Below are positions 19,335 to 30,600 of a DNA stretch of 52,422 nt, piece after piece. The translations under genes were made by a program, and so were the position numbers. Each line of letters opens with the position of its first letter. Position 1 is the first letter of the stretch. A model generated the notes under the pieces. It did no database searches and was not told the DNA's origin. It worked only from the letters and a program-made list of their open reading frames with translations. Location of the stretch: positions 1 to 52,422 of the forward strand of contig NZ_FNAQ01000017.1 in NCBI RefSeq assembly GCF_900101955.1, given 5' to 3'. The DNA comes from Desulfuromonas thiophila. GTDB taxonomy: Bacteria > Desulfobacterota > Desulfuromonadia > Desulfuromonadales > Desulfuromonadaceae.

Positions 19335-20838
19335 AGGCCCGGCGGGTCAGCGGCCTGCGCAGCGAAATCGTGCTGGGCGCCAGTCTGCTGGCTGGCGCCG
19401 CCCTGCTGTTCAGCGCCCTGCTGCTGCTGCGGCTACACGAACAGGACCGCCTGAGCGCCGAGCTGCAGCGGCGGCTGGAACAGGCCCAATGCTGCGCCCA
19501 GGCGCTTGCCGCCGTGCCGGCACAGCACCAGCCGGCGGTTCTCACCAGCCTGCAGCGCCAGCTGCACAATTCCCGGCTGCGCCTGGGTGATGGCAATGGC
19601 GCGTCCGTCAGCGACCGGCTGCTGCGGCAGGCGCTGCTGCAACAGCAGCCGGTCATCGACCTGCGTTTTCCGCCCCTCTGGTCGCTGGCGGCGGCAACAT
19701 CCGCTGGCACCACGCTGCAACTGGCCGTACCGCTCACCAGCCAGGCGGCGCCACGCCAGGCCCTGTGGCTGCAGTTCGACCTGCAGCCGCTGCGCCAGGC
19801 CACCCTGGCCCAACTGTCCCTGGCCCTGAAGCTCTGTCTGGCCTATGGCCTGGTGCTGGTACTGGCCGCCGTGCTGATCCTGCAACGCGCCGTCATCCGG
19901 CCGGTGGAGCAGTTGCGCCAGCGTACCCACACCCTGGCCGGCGGCGATTTCACCAGCCGCGCTCCCGTCGACGGCCCGCGCGAAATCCGCCAGCTGGGCG
20001 AAAGCTTCAACCAGATGGCCGCAGCGCTGCAACAGGCCATCAGCCGCCAGCAGCAGCAGCTCGACCAGTTGCAGCAGCAGAACACCGAACTGCGCGCCAC
20101 CCGCCAGCAGCTCGACCAATCCGCCCGCCTGTCCAGTGTCGGCCGGCTGGCCTCGGGCATGGCGCACGAAATCGGCAACCCCTTAAGCGCCATTCTCGGC
20201 TATCTCGATCTGCTGCGGCGCAAGGCGACCGATCCGGCCCAGCAAGATCTGCTGCAACGCAGCGAACAGGAAGCCCGCCGCATCGACCGGCTCATCCGCG
20301 ATCTGCTCGACTACGCCAGTCAGGCCCGCGCCCAGGCGACCGACGGCCAGAGCCCGCAACAGCACAGGCACAGCGGCGCCAGCTGCGATCCGCTGGCCGT
20401 GATTCAGGCCAGCCTGCACCTGCTACAGCAGCAGGGCGCCCTCAAGCAACGCCAGCTTGAACTGACCCTGCCAGCCAACCTGCCCGCCGTGGCCATGGCC
20501 GGCCACAAACTGCAGCAGGTGCTGATCAATCTGCTGCTCAATGCCCGCGATGCCACCAGCTGTGAAGGCCAGATCCAGCTGGGCGCCTGCAGCCATCCCC
20601 AATCGGTGGAAATCTGGCTGCGCGACAATGGCTGCGGCATGGACGAAGCGCAACGGCAGGCCGCCTTCGATCCCTTCTACAGCGGCAAGGCCGAGGGTCA
20701 GGGCCGCGGTCTGGGTCTGTTCGTCTGCCATCAGCTGTTGCACGAATGCGGTGGCGATATCCTGCTGTCCTCCGTTGCGGGACAAGGCAGCTGTTTCACC
20801 CTGCGGCTGCCCCAGGCGCCCCCGGCCGGAGGTGATGC

Positions 20839-20842
<4 letters not shown>
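19331..20842 (+). CDS. membrane sensor histidine kinase (HAMP-HisKA-HATPase)
   Basis: The 503-residue kinase has an N-terminal membrane helix (about 12-35), a periplasmic sensing loop of about 125 residues, a second helix (about 166-188), HAMP (about 190-245) and a Gln-rich coiled coil. HisKA follows with the phospho-acceptor His in MAHEIGNPL (about 279), then HATPase with LINLLLNARDA and GRGLGLFVC. It is of the NtrB/AtoS-like class that partners sigma-54 activators. The downstream response regulator overlaps it by 4 bases (ATGA), so they form a cognate pair. The periplasmic domain has no recognisable ligand motif. Confidence 0.92.
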
Positions 20843-22212
<1,370 letters not shown>

Positions 22213-22230
22213 TGAAGCAAAAAAGGGGGG

Positions 22231-22267
22231 CGATGATTTCTTGCGCCGTCATCCGGCGGGATCATCG
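22231..22267 (-). terminator. possible terminator between convergent signalling genes
   Basis: A nested hairpin has outer arms CGATGAT/ATCATCG and inner arms CGCCG/CGGCG. On the minus strand it is followed by CGCCCCCCTTTTTTGC. It lies between the convergent stops of the NtrC-type regulator and the PhnD-GGDEF gene. The C-run before the T-run makes it non-standard. Confidence 0.45.
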
Positions 22268-22279
22268 AGACGCAGCGCT

Positions 22280-24268
22280 TCAGGGCAGGTCGGCGTTTTC
22301 CTCACTGGACCACAGACAGTAGCGGTTGCGGCCGGTCCGTTTCGCCTGGTACAACGCCTGATCGGCCTCGCGCAGCAACTGGTCGCCATCGCCGACCCCG
22401 GAGCGATAATAGCTGATGCCCAGACTGGCGCCTACCTGCGCCGACCCCCTCTCCAGTGCCACCGGCTGGCGCAGAGCCGCCAGAATACGCTCGAACACCA
22501 CCGGGGTCTGGCAGTCGCGGAAGATCAGCACAAATTCGTCCCCCCCCAGCCGCCCGACGGTATCCTCGGCACGGATCACCTGCTGCAGCCGGCGCGCCAC
22601 CTCCACCAGCAGCTGATCGCCGGCCTCATGGCCCAGCCGGTCATTCACCAGTTTGAAGCCATCAAGATCAAGCATGCAAACCGCCAGCGGCTGGCCGCTG
22701 CGACGCGCCTGGGCCATGGCCTGCGCCAGCCGGTCGGTCAGCAGCCGCCGGTTGGGAATGCCGGTCAGCACATCATAATGGGCCAGTCGGTCAAGCTCGG
22801 CTTCGTGCTTCTTCTCCAGGCTGATGTCGGAAAATACCGCCATGTGGTACTGCGCCTGACCAGCCTCGTCGCGAATCAGCGACATGGCCACCTTCTGCGG
22901 ATAAACCTCGCCATTCTTGCGCCGGTTCCAGATTTCGCCCTGCCAGAACCCCTCACTTGCCAGACGCTGCCACATGTCCTGGAAAAATGCGCTGTCGTGC
23001 CGACCGGAACCGAACATGGCCGGACTCTGCCCCAGACATTCCACCAAAGAATAGCCGGTGATGCGGCTGAAGGCCGGGTTGGCCTTGACGATGCGGTTGG
23101 CGGCGTCGGTGATCAGAATGCCGTCGTAGCTGTGCTCGAACACACTGGCGGCCAGCCGCAGCTGATCGGTAGCCTGGCGCAGCTCGCGATGGGCCCGGCG
23201 GATACGGCTGCGACTGCGGTGCAGCGCCAGCGTCAGGCTAGCCAGCAGCAGCATGACCAGCACCGTGGCCAGCAGCCCAGGCCAATAACGGCGCCAGATA
23301 TCGGCCCAGGTGAAGGCCGGCGACCGGTCAAACGGCGGCAGCCGCAGGGCCTGCATCGCCGCTTCCACCCGCGAATAATCGGCCGGCACGGCGAAACCGT
23401 GAATGCCGGCGGCGCGCACCGCCGGATGGTCGGGCTCCAGCCCCAGCAGCAGCGACGACAGCCGGCGGCAGGTTTCGCCATCGACATGGGGCAACGCCAC
23501 CCAGGGCCATTCAGGATACAGCGGGGTCGAAGCGACAAAGGGGAAATGCCGGTGATTCTGCAGTTCGATAACCTCCAGCGCCTCGACCTCGGCCTGCCGG
23601 CCCTCACGCACCAGGCTCTCCAGCACACCGGTCCGGATGAAGCCGGCATCCACCTCGCCCTGCAGCACCGCCCGCACCACCCGGTCATGCGGCTGGCCGG
23701 TTTCGATCAGCTTGAGCGACCGCAGCGGCACCCCCCGTTCCAGCAACGCCGCCGCCTGAGCCGTGTAGCCCCCCAGATACTGCTTGCCGGCGCAGGCCAC
23801 CCGCTGACCACGCAGATCCTCCAGCCGCCGCAGATCGGTGCGCGCCTTTTGCCGCACCACCACCCCGGCCAGTACCGCCGTCGGCAAGGCGTTTTCCAGC
23901 GATACCTGGGTGGCAATGGCACCGGTCAGTTCCGTCTGCGCCCGCAAGCGGATGTAATGGCTGGGATTGGTAAACACGAAATCCAGCTCGCCATCCGTCA
24001 GCGCCTGCTGCATCTGAGCCTGGTCGAGCAGGCGCAGCTCCAGCCGCTTGCCCGGCAGCTGAGCGCTGAGATGATCGATCAGCGGCTGCCAGCGTTGCTG
24101 CAACAGCTCCTTCGGCCGATAGGCAAAAAAACCCAGTGTCAGGGTTTCGTCCGCCGCCGTCACCAGGGCTGGGCACAGCAGGCCGCTGCCCAGCAACACC
24201 ACCAGCCCGGCCAGCAAACGCCACCACCAGCCTCCCACGCCTGTTCCTCCCGCGTTCGTTTCGACCAT
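22280..24268 (-). CDS. PhnD-like periplasmic sensor fused to PAS-GGDEF diguanylate cyclase
   Basis: This is a 662-residue membrane sensor. A signal/anchor (about 12-38) is followed by a complete PhnD/type 2 periplasmic-binding domain (about 40-290; GFFAYRPKELL, LDFVFTNPSHY). The family binds phosphonate, phosphite or related anions in transporters. A membrane helix (about 315-338), PAS (about 362-480) and GGDEF (about 495-650) complete it. GGDEF is intact with an RxxD I-site (RAED) five residues before it, so c-di-GMP synthesis with feedback inhibition is expected. A GTG at 24274 is an alternative start. It lies downstream of the Sfp-type gene, with no transporter genes nearby, so the binding domain is probably a pure sensor. 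Confidence 0.88.
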   Translation of the reverse strand: MVETNAGGTGVGGWWWRLLAGLVVLLGSGLLCPALVTAADETLTLGFFAYRPKELLQQRWQPLIDHLSAQLPGKRLELRLLDQAQMQQALTDGELDFVFTNPSHYIRLRAQTELTGAIATQVSLENALPTAVLAGVVVRQKARTDLRRLEDLRGQRVACAGKQYLGGYTAQAAALLERGVPLRSLKLIETGQPHDRVVRAVLQGEVDAGFIRTGVLESLVREGRQAEVEALEVIELQNHRHFPFVASTPLYPEWPWVALPHVDGETCRRLSSLLLGLEPDHPAVRAAGIHGFAVPADYSRVEAAMQALRLPPFDRSPAFTWADIWRRYWPGLLATVLVMLLLASLTLALHRSRSRIRRAHRELRQATDQLRLAASVFEHSYDGILITDAANRIVKANPAFSRITGYSLVECLGQSPAMFGSGRHDSAFFQDMWQRLASEGFWQGEIWNRRKNGEVYPQKVAMSLIRDEAGQAQYHMAVFSDISLEKKHEAELDRLAHYDVLTGIPNRRLLTDRLAQAMAQARRSGQPLAVCMLDLDGFKLVNDRLGHEAGDQLLVEVARRLQQVIRAEDTVGRLGGDEFVLIFRDCQTPVVFERILAALRQPVALERGSAQVGASLGISYYRSGVGDGDQLLREADQALYQAKRTGRNRYCLWSSEENADLP

Positions 24269-24384
24269 ACTCACCCCACAACCCCAGCGGCCTTCTTGTT
24301 GAACACTGGCATGCTAGCGTTTTCCCCCGCCCTGGCAAGCGAGAGCGGCGACAAGCCCTCCAAAAAGATGTTTTTACGCCGCCA

Positions 24385-25056
24385 TCACAACAGCGCCGGC
24401 GGCAGCAGAATCGCCAGGGGCACCTCCGTCAGCCGGACCGTCGCCGGCCCGGCCGTTGCCAGGCAGCAGCAATAGGCCGGATCAACCACAACGGTCTGCA
24501 ACTCGTACCACACCCCTGCCACCGCCACCCGTCCCGCCTGCGGACAAACCAGGCGCAGATCAAGGCTCAGGCCCCGGCCACAGGCCTTGAGCGCGCTTTC
24601 CTTCTGCGTCCACAACCGCAGCAGTTCAACCGCCGGGTTCGCCTGCGCCGCCAGCCGCCGACGCTCGACCTCCGCCAGAGCCAGAGCCAGATCGGCCGGC
24701 GCCAGCGGCCGCAGCGGTTCGAGATCGATGCCCGGCGTCACCCCGTCACCAACAGCGCAGACCGCCCGGCTCCCGGCATGGGCGATACTGAACGCCGGTG
24801 CGCCCGTGATAAACGGCCGGCCCCCGGCCTCCCGCTGCAACCGCCACAGCGCCTCGGCCGCCAGACCATAGGCGGGCAGGGCCTGCCGCAGCAGCAAACG
24901 CCCCACCAGCCGCAGCTGCCGATCCTGCCAGCGGCGAAAGCGACGGATCTGCGCCTGATCCGCCGGCCCCAGCAACGCCAACGCCCGTTCCAGCATCTCA
25001 GCGGGCCAGGCGTCATCGAACCGCGCCGTAAAAATCTGAACCTGAGGAATGGCCAT
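24385..25056 (-). CDS. 4'-phosphopantetheinyl transferase, Sfp/Gsp type
   Basis: This 223-residue enzyme attaches the phosphopantetheine arm of CoA to carrier-protein serines. It has the P1-P3 signatures GGRPFI, FSIAHAG and GIDLEPL (Mg-binding Asp), then the catalytic WTQKESALKACGRGL. Its length is typical of the two-domain Sfp class used for secondary metabolite, lysine-biosynthetic or fatty-acid carriers. No NRPS, PKS or carrier gene is visible in the window, so its client is elsewhere. The start at 25056 follows AGGAG. A small perfect hairpin GATGCCG/CGGCATC (25102-25118) lies in its leader. Confidence 0.88.
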   Translation of the reverse strand: MAIPQVQIFTARFDDAWPAEMLERALALLGPADQAQIRRFRRWQDRQLRLVGRLLLRQALPAYGLAAEALWRLQREAGGRPFITGAPAFSIAHAGSRAVCAVGDGVTPGIDLEPLRPLAPADLALALAEVERRRLAAQANPAVELLRLWTQKESALKACGRGLSLDLRLVCPQAGRVAVAGVWYELQTVVVDPAYCCCLATAGPATVRLTEVPLAILLPPALL

Positions 25057-25142
25057 GCCGTACTCCTGCTAACCGCACCTGCGGCCTTGCCCGCCAGGGT
25101 TGATGCCGTACCGGCATCAGAGGGCAGAAACAATGCAAAAAT

Positions 25143-25177
25143 TGCACAAGCCGTGCAATCCGTGCACGGCTTGTGCA
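25143..25177. promoter_or_regulatory. tandem dyad upstream of the pilin operon, candidate activator site
   Basis: Two copies of TGCAC-N5-GTGCA occur at 25143-25157 and 25163-25177. Their centres are 20 bp apart, close to two helical turns. The two N5 spacers (AAGCC and GGCTT) are reverse complements, so the whole block is also one perfect 14-bp inverted repeat with a 5-base gap (25144-25176). It lies about 60 bp upstream of the -12 part of the sigma-54-like site at 25211, a normal place for an NtrC-type enhancer. The short A/T run on its left makes a minus-strand terminator an alternative reading. Confidence 0.5.
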
Positions 25178-25210
25178 TAATAAAGCTTTAAAGATCGGCC
25201 CCTTAGCCGC

Positions 25211-25226
25211 TGGCACGAAACTTTCA
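25211..25226 (+). promoter_or_regulatory. candidate sigma-54 promoter of the minor pilin operon
   Basis: TGGCACGAAACTTTCA matches the -24/-12 consensus TGGCACG-N4-TTGCA at every fixed position except one: the conserved G of the -12 GC is T. Spacing is exact. It would start transcription near 25238, about 42 bases before fimT. The changed -12 base lowers confidence. Confidence 0.5.
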
Positions 25227-25279
25227 AAAGACTAACACAAACCCCCTTGCGATCAACGCTTCAAAAAAGGACCGTTACC

Positions 25280-25828
25280 ATGAAACAACGCAACCGACAG
25301 GCCGGCTTCACGCTGATGGAGCTGATTATCGTCATTGTCATCATCGCTATCGGTGCAGCACTGACGACACCCATGCTCGCAAGCTACAACCGCAGCGCCA
25401 ACCTGCGTGCTGATGCCCAGAAACTTTTGAGCCTTCTGCAGGAAGCCAAGATGCTCGCCATCAAGCAACAACAGAATGTCCGAATTTTTTTTGACACCAC
25501 AGCAACACCCCAGAAGGTCGATCTGTTCTCCGGGCAAGGGCCCAATGGTACATGGGACAATGGCGGTGACGACATTCTGGCCACCAGCTACAACCTTGCC
25601 CAGGGAAACAGCTTCGGCCACGGAAATGCGACCGCCGCAATAGGGGCCTCCTTTGATGCCGATAATGTGACCTTTGCCGGCAACTCTGTCACGTTTAACA
25701 CCAGAGGACTTACCGGAAATTCCGGCTATGCCTACGTTCAGAATACAGACGGAACAACCTATGCCATTGGCGCCCTGACAACTGGATTTCTCATGCTACG
25801 TCGCTGGACCGGCAGCACCTGGGAGTAA
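25280..25828 (+). CDS. fimT: minor pilin, FimT/GspH-like
   Basis: This 182-residue type IV prepilin has a short basic leader ending in Gly, then FTLMELIIVIVIIAIG, with Glu at +5 after the prepilin peptidase site. A globular domain of the GspH/FimT type follows. Minor pilins of this kind prime pilus assembly together with PilW, PilV, PilX and PilY1, which follow directly. The start at 25280 is chosen over one 33 bases upstream because it gives the usual short leader. The gap to pilW is 3 bases. Confidence 0.88.
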   Translation: MKQRNRQAGFTLMELIIVIVIIAIGAALTTPMLASYNRSANLRADAQKLLSLLQEAKMLAIKQQQNVRIFFDTTATPQKVDLFSGQGPNGTWDNGGDDILATSYNLAQGNSFGHGNATAAIGASFDADNVTFAGNSVTFNTRGLTGNSGYAYVQNTDGTTYAIGALTTGFLMLRRWTGSTWE

Positions 25829-25831
25829 AAA

Positions 25832-26674
25832 ATGGACAGAAATCATGGTTTCACCTTATTGGAGTTGCTGATCGCCATATTCATTTTCGGGATTCTCGGG
25901 ACAGCGATCACCAACATGTACATCAAGAACACCCGCATCCATACTGCCCAGACCCAGGTCGTCAACACCCAGATGAATCTGCGGGCCATCGCCGATTACC
26001 TGGCCATGGAAATCCGCATGGCCGGCTTTCACAATCAGATGCCTCCGGCCGAAGCCCTTGCCAGCGGCACACCTGTTCCTGGAATGACCACTGCGACCGA
26101 ATCGCAGTTTCGCTTCACCATGCACGACGAGGCAGCTGGGAATTTACGCGACCTGGACATCCGCCTGCGCCCAGCCGACGACGCCAACAATGACGGCATC
26201 GCTGACACCGGCAACGCGAATCTTTGCATCCAGTTTAGTGGCGCGGGGGGGTACCAGACCATTGCCGAAGATATCCAGGCAATCGCGTTCGCCTATGGCT
26301 ACGATGCCAATGGCAACGGCGCTGTCGATGTCTACACGACCACAACAGGCACAACGGAAATTATCTGGGCCATTCCCGATCCGGCCGGCAGTGGCAACTG
26401 GATGCGTCTTGACGCTAATGGTGATGGACTCATCAACACCGACGATGATACCGACAGCGACGGCACAATCAACCTGGTCAACACGGGAACTGCCGTCGAT
26501 GTCGATGACATTCGCGCCGTACGCCTGACGCTGCTGGGCACCTCGGACTACCCGGATCAGGAGTTCACCAACGCAACCGCTTACTGTGTCGGTCGCCATA
26601 TCATCGCACCCAACGACAACATCCGGCGCCGCATTCTGACCGCCATCATTCAATGCCGTAACATGGGGGGGTAA
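25832..26674 (+). CDS. pilW: minor pilin PilW, with calcium-loop-like motifs
   Basis: This 280-residue prepilin has the leader MDRNHG and then FTLLELLIAIFIFGILG, with Glu at +5. It is the PilW-type minor pilin of the tip complex. The C-terminal part holds three EF-hand/dockerin-like Asp-Asn loops: DANNDGIAD (about 112), DANGNGAVD (about 155) and DANGDGLINTDDDTDSDG (about 191). They suggest Ca2+ binding, though ligands outside the loops cannot be judged. It is spaced by 3 bases from fimT and 4 from pilV. Confidence 0.88.
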   Translation: MDRNHGFTLLELLIAIFIFGILGTAITNMYIKNTRIHTAQTQVVNTQMNLRAIADYLAMEIRMAGFHNQMPPAEALASGTPVPGMTTATESQFRFTMHDEAAGNLRDLDIRLRPADDANNDGIADTGNANLCIQFSGAGGYQTIAEDIQAIAFAYGYDANGNGAVDVYTTTTGTTEIIWAIPDPAGSGNWMRLDANGDGLINTDDDTDSDGTINLVNTGTAVDVDDIRAVRLTLLGTSDYPDQEFTNATAYCVGRHIIAPNDNIRRRILTAIIQCRNMGG

Positions 26675-26678
26675 GTAT

Positions 26679-27104
26679 ATGTCGCGTCAAAAACAGGCAG
26701 GATTTTCCCTGATCGAAATGCTCATCGGCCTGACCATTCTCGCCGTTGGCATTTTGGCTGTTGTCACTATGCAAGTGACCTCCCTGAGAAACAACGCGCT
26801 GTCGTTCAGCCGTACAGAGGCAGCCTCGGTCGGACAAGGCATGGTTGAAGACCTTATGGCACGTGCATTCAATGACCCTCTTCTGCAGGACACAAACGGC
26901 GATGGCGCCGGGGGCTTAGCTGAAACCGGCAATAATGCTGATTTTTCGACGGCTCTGACAGTAAACAATATTGCTTACCAGCTTTCCTGGAATATCAGCA
27001 CCAATGATCCAGTCCAAAACACCCTGACCCTTGGCCTTATCGTTCAATGGCCTTACGCTGGTGTCCAGCGCACGCTGACCCTGACTCAAATTATCGGGAG
27101 ATAA
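26679..27104 (+). CDS. pilV: minor pilin PilV
   Basis: This 141-residue prepilin has the leader MSRQKQAG and then FSLIEMLIGLTILAVGILAV, with Glu at +5. The following ASVGQGMVEDLMARAF fits the PilV (type IV pilus modification protein) family. It contains one short Asp-Asn loop, DTNGDGAGG (about 70), like those in PilW. It starts directly after pilW and stops 3 bases before pilX. It is expected to act in the PilVWX-PilY1 priming complex in the inner membrane. Confidence 0.87.
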   Translation: MSRQKQAGFSLIEMLIGLTILAVGILAVVTMQVTSLRNNALSFSRTEAASVGQGMVEDLMARAFNDPLLQDTNGDGAGGLAETGNNADFSTALTVNNIAYQLSWNISTNDPVQNTLTLGLIVQWPYAGVQRTLTLTQIIGR

Positions 27105-27107
27105 ACC

Positions 27108-27665
27108 ATGCCAACGCCCTCCCCCCTTCAGAACGAAAAAGGCTCCGTGCTGATTTTTTCCCTGCTTGTTCTTCTCATCCTGACGATAGCCGGGATCAGT
27201 GGCCTCAACACAACCGATGTGGAAATTTCTACTTCTCTCAACAGCTTGGTCTACAAGCAGAATTTATACGAAGCAGAAGGAACCGCCACAGAGGGGGCTC
27301 GTTGGCTACGCAATTTAGCGAATGATGAAGGCTCTCTTCCAGGGCAAACGTTCACCGGGCTTGGCTTAACTGCCCATGATCGCATGGCTAAGGAAGATCT
27401 TAAAAACGAGCTGAATACTTTCCGCAACCCGGTTAACTGGACTGCCCCTTCCGCCGATGAACCCAATACCGTCGCCGGAACACGACCGAACACCAGCTAC
27501 CGAATCATTGATTATGGTGCTGGAGCGGGAGAAAGTCTCTCCCTGAATAATTCAACAGGCGGTATCAAGCATGACTATGTCATCAATGGTCGTTATAGTT
27601 CTACCTCTGGCGCTCGCCAAGGCGATGTCAGAATCGAAAAAGGCCTGCGCATCCGGGTTAAATAA
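27108..27665 (+). CDS. pilX: minor pilin-like PilX
   Basis: This 185-residue protein has a non-cleaved-looking PilX N-terminus: NEKGSVLIFSLLVLLILTIAG, in which the +5 Glu of normal pilins is absent, as in many PilX proteins. Then comes TTDVEISTSLNSLV and a small globular domain. It is part of the pilus-tip priming complex. Its DNA is clearly less GC-rich than the flanking genes (31 of 60 bases G/C at 27241-27300, against 40 of 60 at 20041-20100). The gap to pilY1 is 19 bases. Confidence 0.85.
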   Translation: MPTPSPLQNEKGSVLIFSLLVLLILTIAGISGLNTTDVEISTSLNSLVYKQNLYEAEGTATEGARWLRNLANDEGSLPGQTFTGLGLTAHDRMAKEDLKNELNTFRNPVNWTAPSADEPNTVAGTRPNTSYRIIDYGAGAGESLSLNNSTGGIKHDYVINGRYSSTSGARQGDVRIEKGLRIRVK

Positions 27666-27684
27666 TCTTAGAAAGGATCAAGCT

Positions 27685-30600
27685 ATGAAACGGATTATTT
27701 CTTTAACGATCCTGCTGACAATCTGCCTGTCCGCATTTTCGGCCGTGGCAGGCGAAATTGATATCAGTGACCGCCCCATGGAAACCAAGGTCCAGACAGC
27801 CCCCCCTCTCGTCATGTTCCTGATGGACGATTCAGGGAGTATGGACTGGGAGATGATGACCGAAGAAGATGATGGCTTATTCGATGATGACGCCTATTTC
27901 TACAATCCCGGCGACAACTTGACCAACACCGGCGCCGGCACAGTTGATTCAACAGAGCGGCGCGAATGGAAATCCCAGTGGTCGGGCTACAACCGCATTT
28001 ACTACAATCCGCACAGCACCTATCGCCCCTGGCCCAGCACGGACACCTATAGTCTGGCCGATGCCAGCACCACCACCCCGCGCTCCAACCCGATTTCGAG
28101 CAGCTACACCATCAGCCTTGGAAATGAGTTTTATGCGGTTTCAACAGGCACCTCTGGTGAAATTATTGTCGATGACCCCTTGACGTCATCGATAGCCAAC
28201 AATACCGACTATTTTGAATATTCCAATACCAACAGCTGGTGGGAATCCGGCGGCGGCACTACCGATGAGTACGGCGGTCATGCGAAATACACGGGCAGCA
28301 CGGGCGCCTGGGCGGAATGGACATTCACTATTCCCGAAGCCGACGACTACAAAGTCTATGCTTGGTGGGATGATTTCAGTGATCGTGACCCCGATGCCCG
28401 CTACACGGTCAATCACAGTGGCGGTTCGACCGACTATTACAAAAACCAGAGCAATTATTCGGGCGACTGGAACTATCTGGGTACCCATAGCTACACCGCT
28501 GGCGAATACAAAATACGCGTCACGCGACATGACAGTGATGGCAGCAGCACCCTGGCCGATGCTATCCGACTGATTCCGGCCGATGCTCCGTCAAGCACAA
28601 CGGTTTCAATCAAAATTTCGCACTATTTCACAAAAGACACTGACGGTAACACCTATCTGGTCAATCTTGATCCGGCAACCAGCACGCGCAACTACTATCG
28701 GTTCGAGGATCACGACACTGACAACCGGGTTGACGATGGCGAGCTGACAGAGGTTGCCGATGACGAGGTTCCCGTCTCCATCAAAAAAGCAATTTACGAT
28801 TCCGACGGCCAGATTACCGGCTATTACACCGCCGAGGAGGATCTGCAAAACTTCGCCAACTGGTACAGCTATTTTCGCCGGCGCGAGTTTACCGCCAAGG
28901 CCGCCATCGGCCAGGCGCTGAAGGATTTCAAGGGTGTCAAGGTGGGCTTTTATTCCATCAACGGCAATCTGGAGCAGTCTGTCCTGCCGGTCAAACTGGA
29001 TATGCTGCAAGAAGCCATCGACAACCAGGTTATCGTTGACAATGCCGATGCAGGCTACAGCGACACGCCATCAGGAAACTGGGTCTCGCGGGACAACTCT
29101 TCTGCCTACAACAACAGGGCCAGGAGAACGGGGGCATCTGGGACATCAACAGCCACCTTCTCCCTGAATATTACAGAAGCTGGTGAATATAACGTTTACG
29201 TTTATGGAGCCTGCAGTTCCGATGGCGACAGAAACGCCAAGATTTCCGTCAATCACAGCTCTGGAACCAACACCTATTATATCAATCAAGACAGCGATCG
29301 GACAAACCTGTGTGATTCCTGGATTCCTGTTGGTTCGCATACCTTTTCTGAAGGAACCAGCCACAGCATCACGATAGAAAGACACTCCGGCAGCACAGGA
29401 GGCAGCAGAACCTGGGCGGATGCCGTTAAACTGGAAAAAATCTCCGCCAGCTTTGTCAATATCGACCGAACCAACGACCTGCTCGACATGCTGTACGCTA
29501 TGAACTCCAACGGCAGCACTCCATTGCGTGCCGGCCTGGATGAAGTAGGGAAATACTACAAAGGCGAAAGCAACGACATTGACAGCGGCAATTCGCCCTA
29601 TTCAGCTGAAGCTGACGGCGGCGCCTGCCAGAAGGCTTTTGTCATTGCCATGACTGACGGTTACTATAACGACAGTGACACCTACGCCGGCAACACGGAT
29701 GATGACGATACGCTGTATTCCGGCGTTTCCCCCTATACGGATGGTCACTCCAACACCCTGGCGGACATCGCCATGAAATATTACTACGCTGATCTACGCA
29801 CCGATCTGGATAACGAGGTTCCCGTTGACTCCTGCGACAAAGCACGTCATCAACACATGGTCACCCATGCGGTTTCCTTTGGCGTCAAGGGTTCGATTGA
29901 TCCCAACGACCTCGAACCCGGCTCAAACCCGCCCAAAAGATATACCGATGACCCCTGCTTCCTCAATGCGGACGCACCGACGATCACCTGGCCCAGCACC
30001 TCCAGTGATGCCGGCAAAATCGACGATCTGTTCCACGCCGCCATTAATGGCCGGGGACTGTATTTCCAAGCCGACGACCCAGAGCAGTTGGTCAACGCCC
30101 TTAACGAAATCGTCTCTGATATTTCCTTGCCAGCATCAGGCGCTTCCGTTTCGGTCAACAGCAATGAATTACAGGAAGGACTGGTCGTCTACCAGACGCG
30201 CTATATCGCCAACGAATGGACCGGTGATGTTGTGGCTTATCCGGTCGATCCGTATTCCGGTGAAATCTACAAGGACGAGGATGATATCCTCTGGCATGCC
30301 AAGGATGGCCTCCCCGCCCATGCCGACCGCAATATCGTCACCTACAATGGCAGCGGCGGCGCGGCCTTCAGCTACAACAGTCTGACGGAAACCCAAAAAG
30401 GGCTGTTGCTGTTCGGGGATGAAAGCGGCAATACCACCCTGGCGCAGGCGCGTCTTAACTACCTGCGCGGCGATAACAGTGCCATCAATACCTACAACTT
30501 CCGCTACCGCACCAGCAATCTCGGCGACGTGGTGCATTCGGCGCCAACCGTTGCTGCCGGTGGTCAAACCATCTACTTCGGTGCCAACGATGGCATGCTG

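Noticed and set aside
25144-25176. Perfect 14-bp inverted repeat read as a simple terminator
   Set aside because: Only the minus strand has a short T-run, and no minus-strand gene ends before it. Its internal tandem dyad structure and position upstream of a -24/-12 site fit a protein-binding site better. The terminator reading is kept as an alternative.
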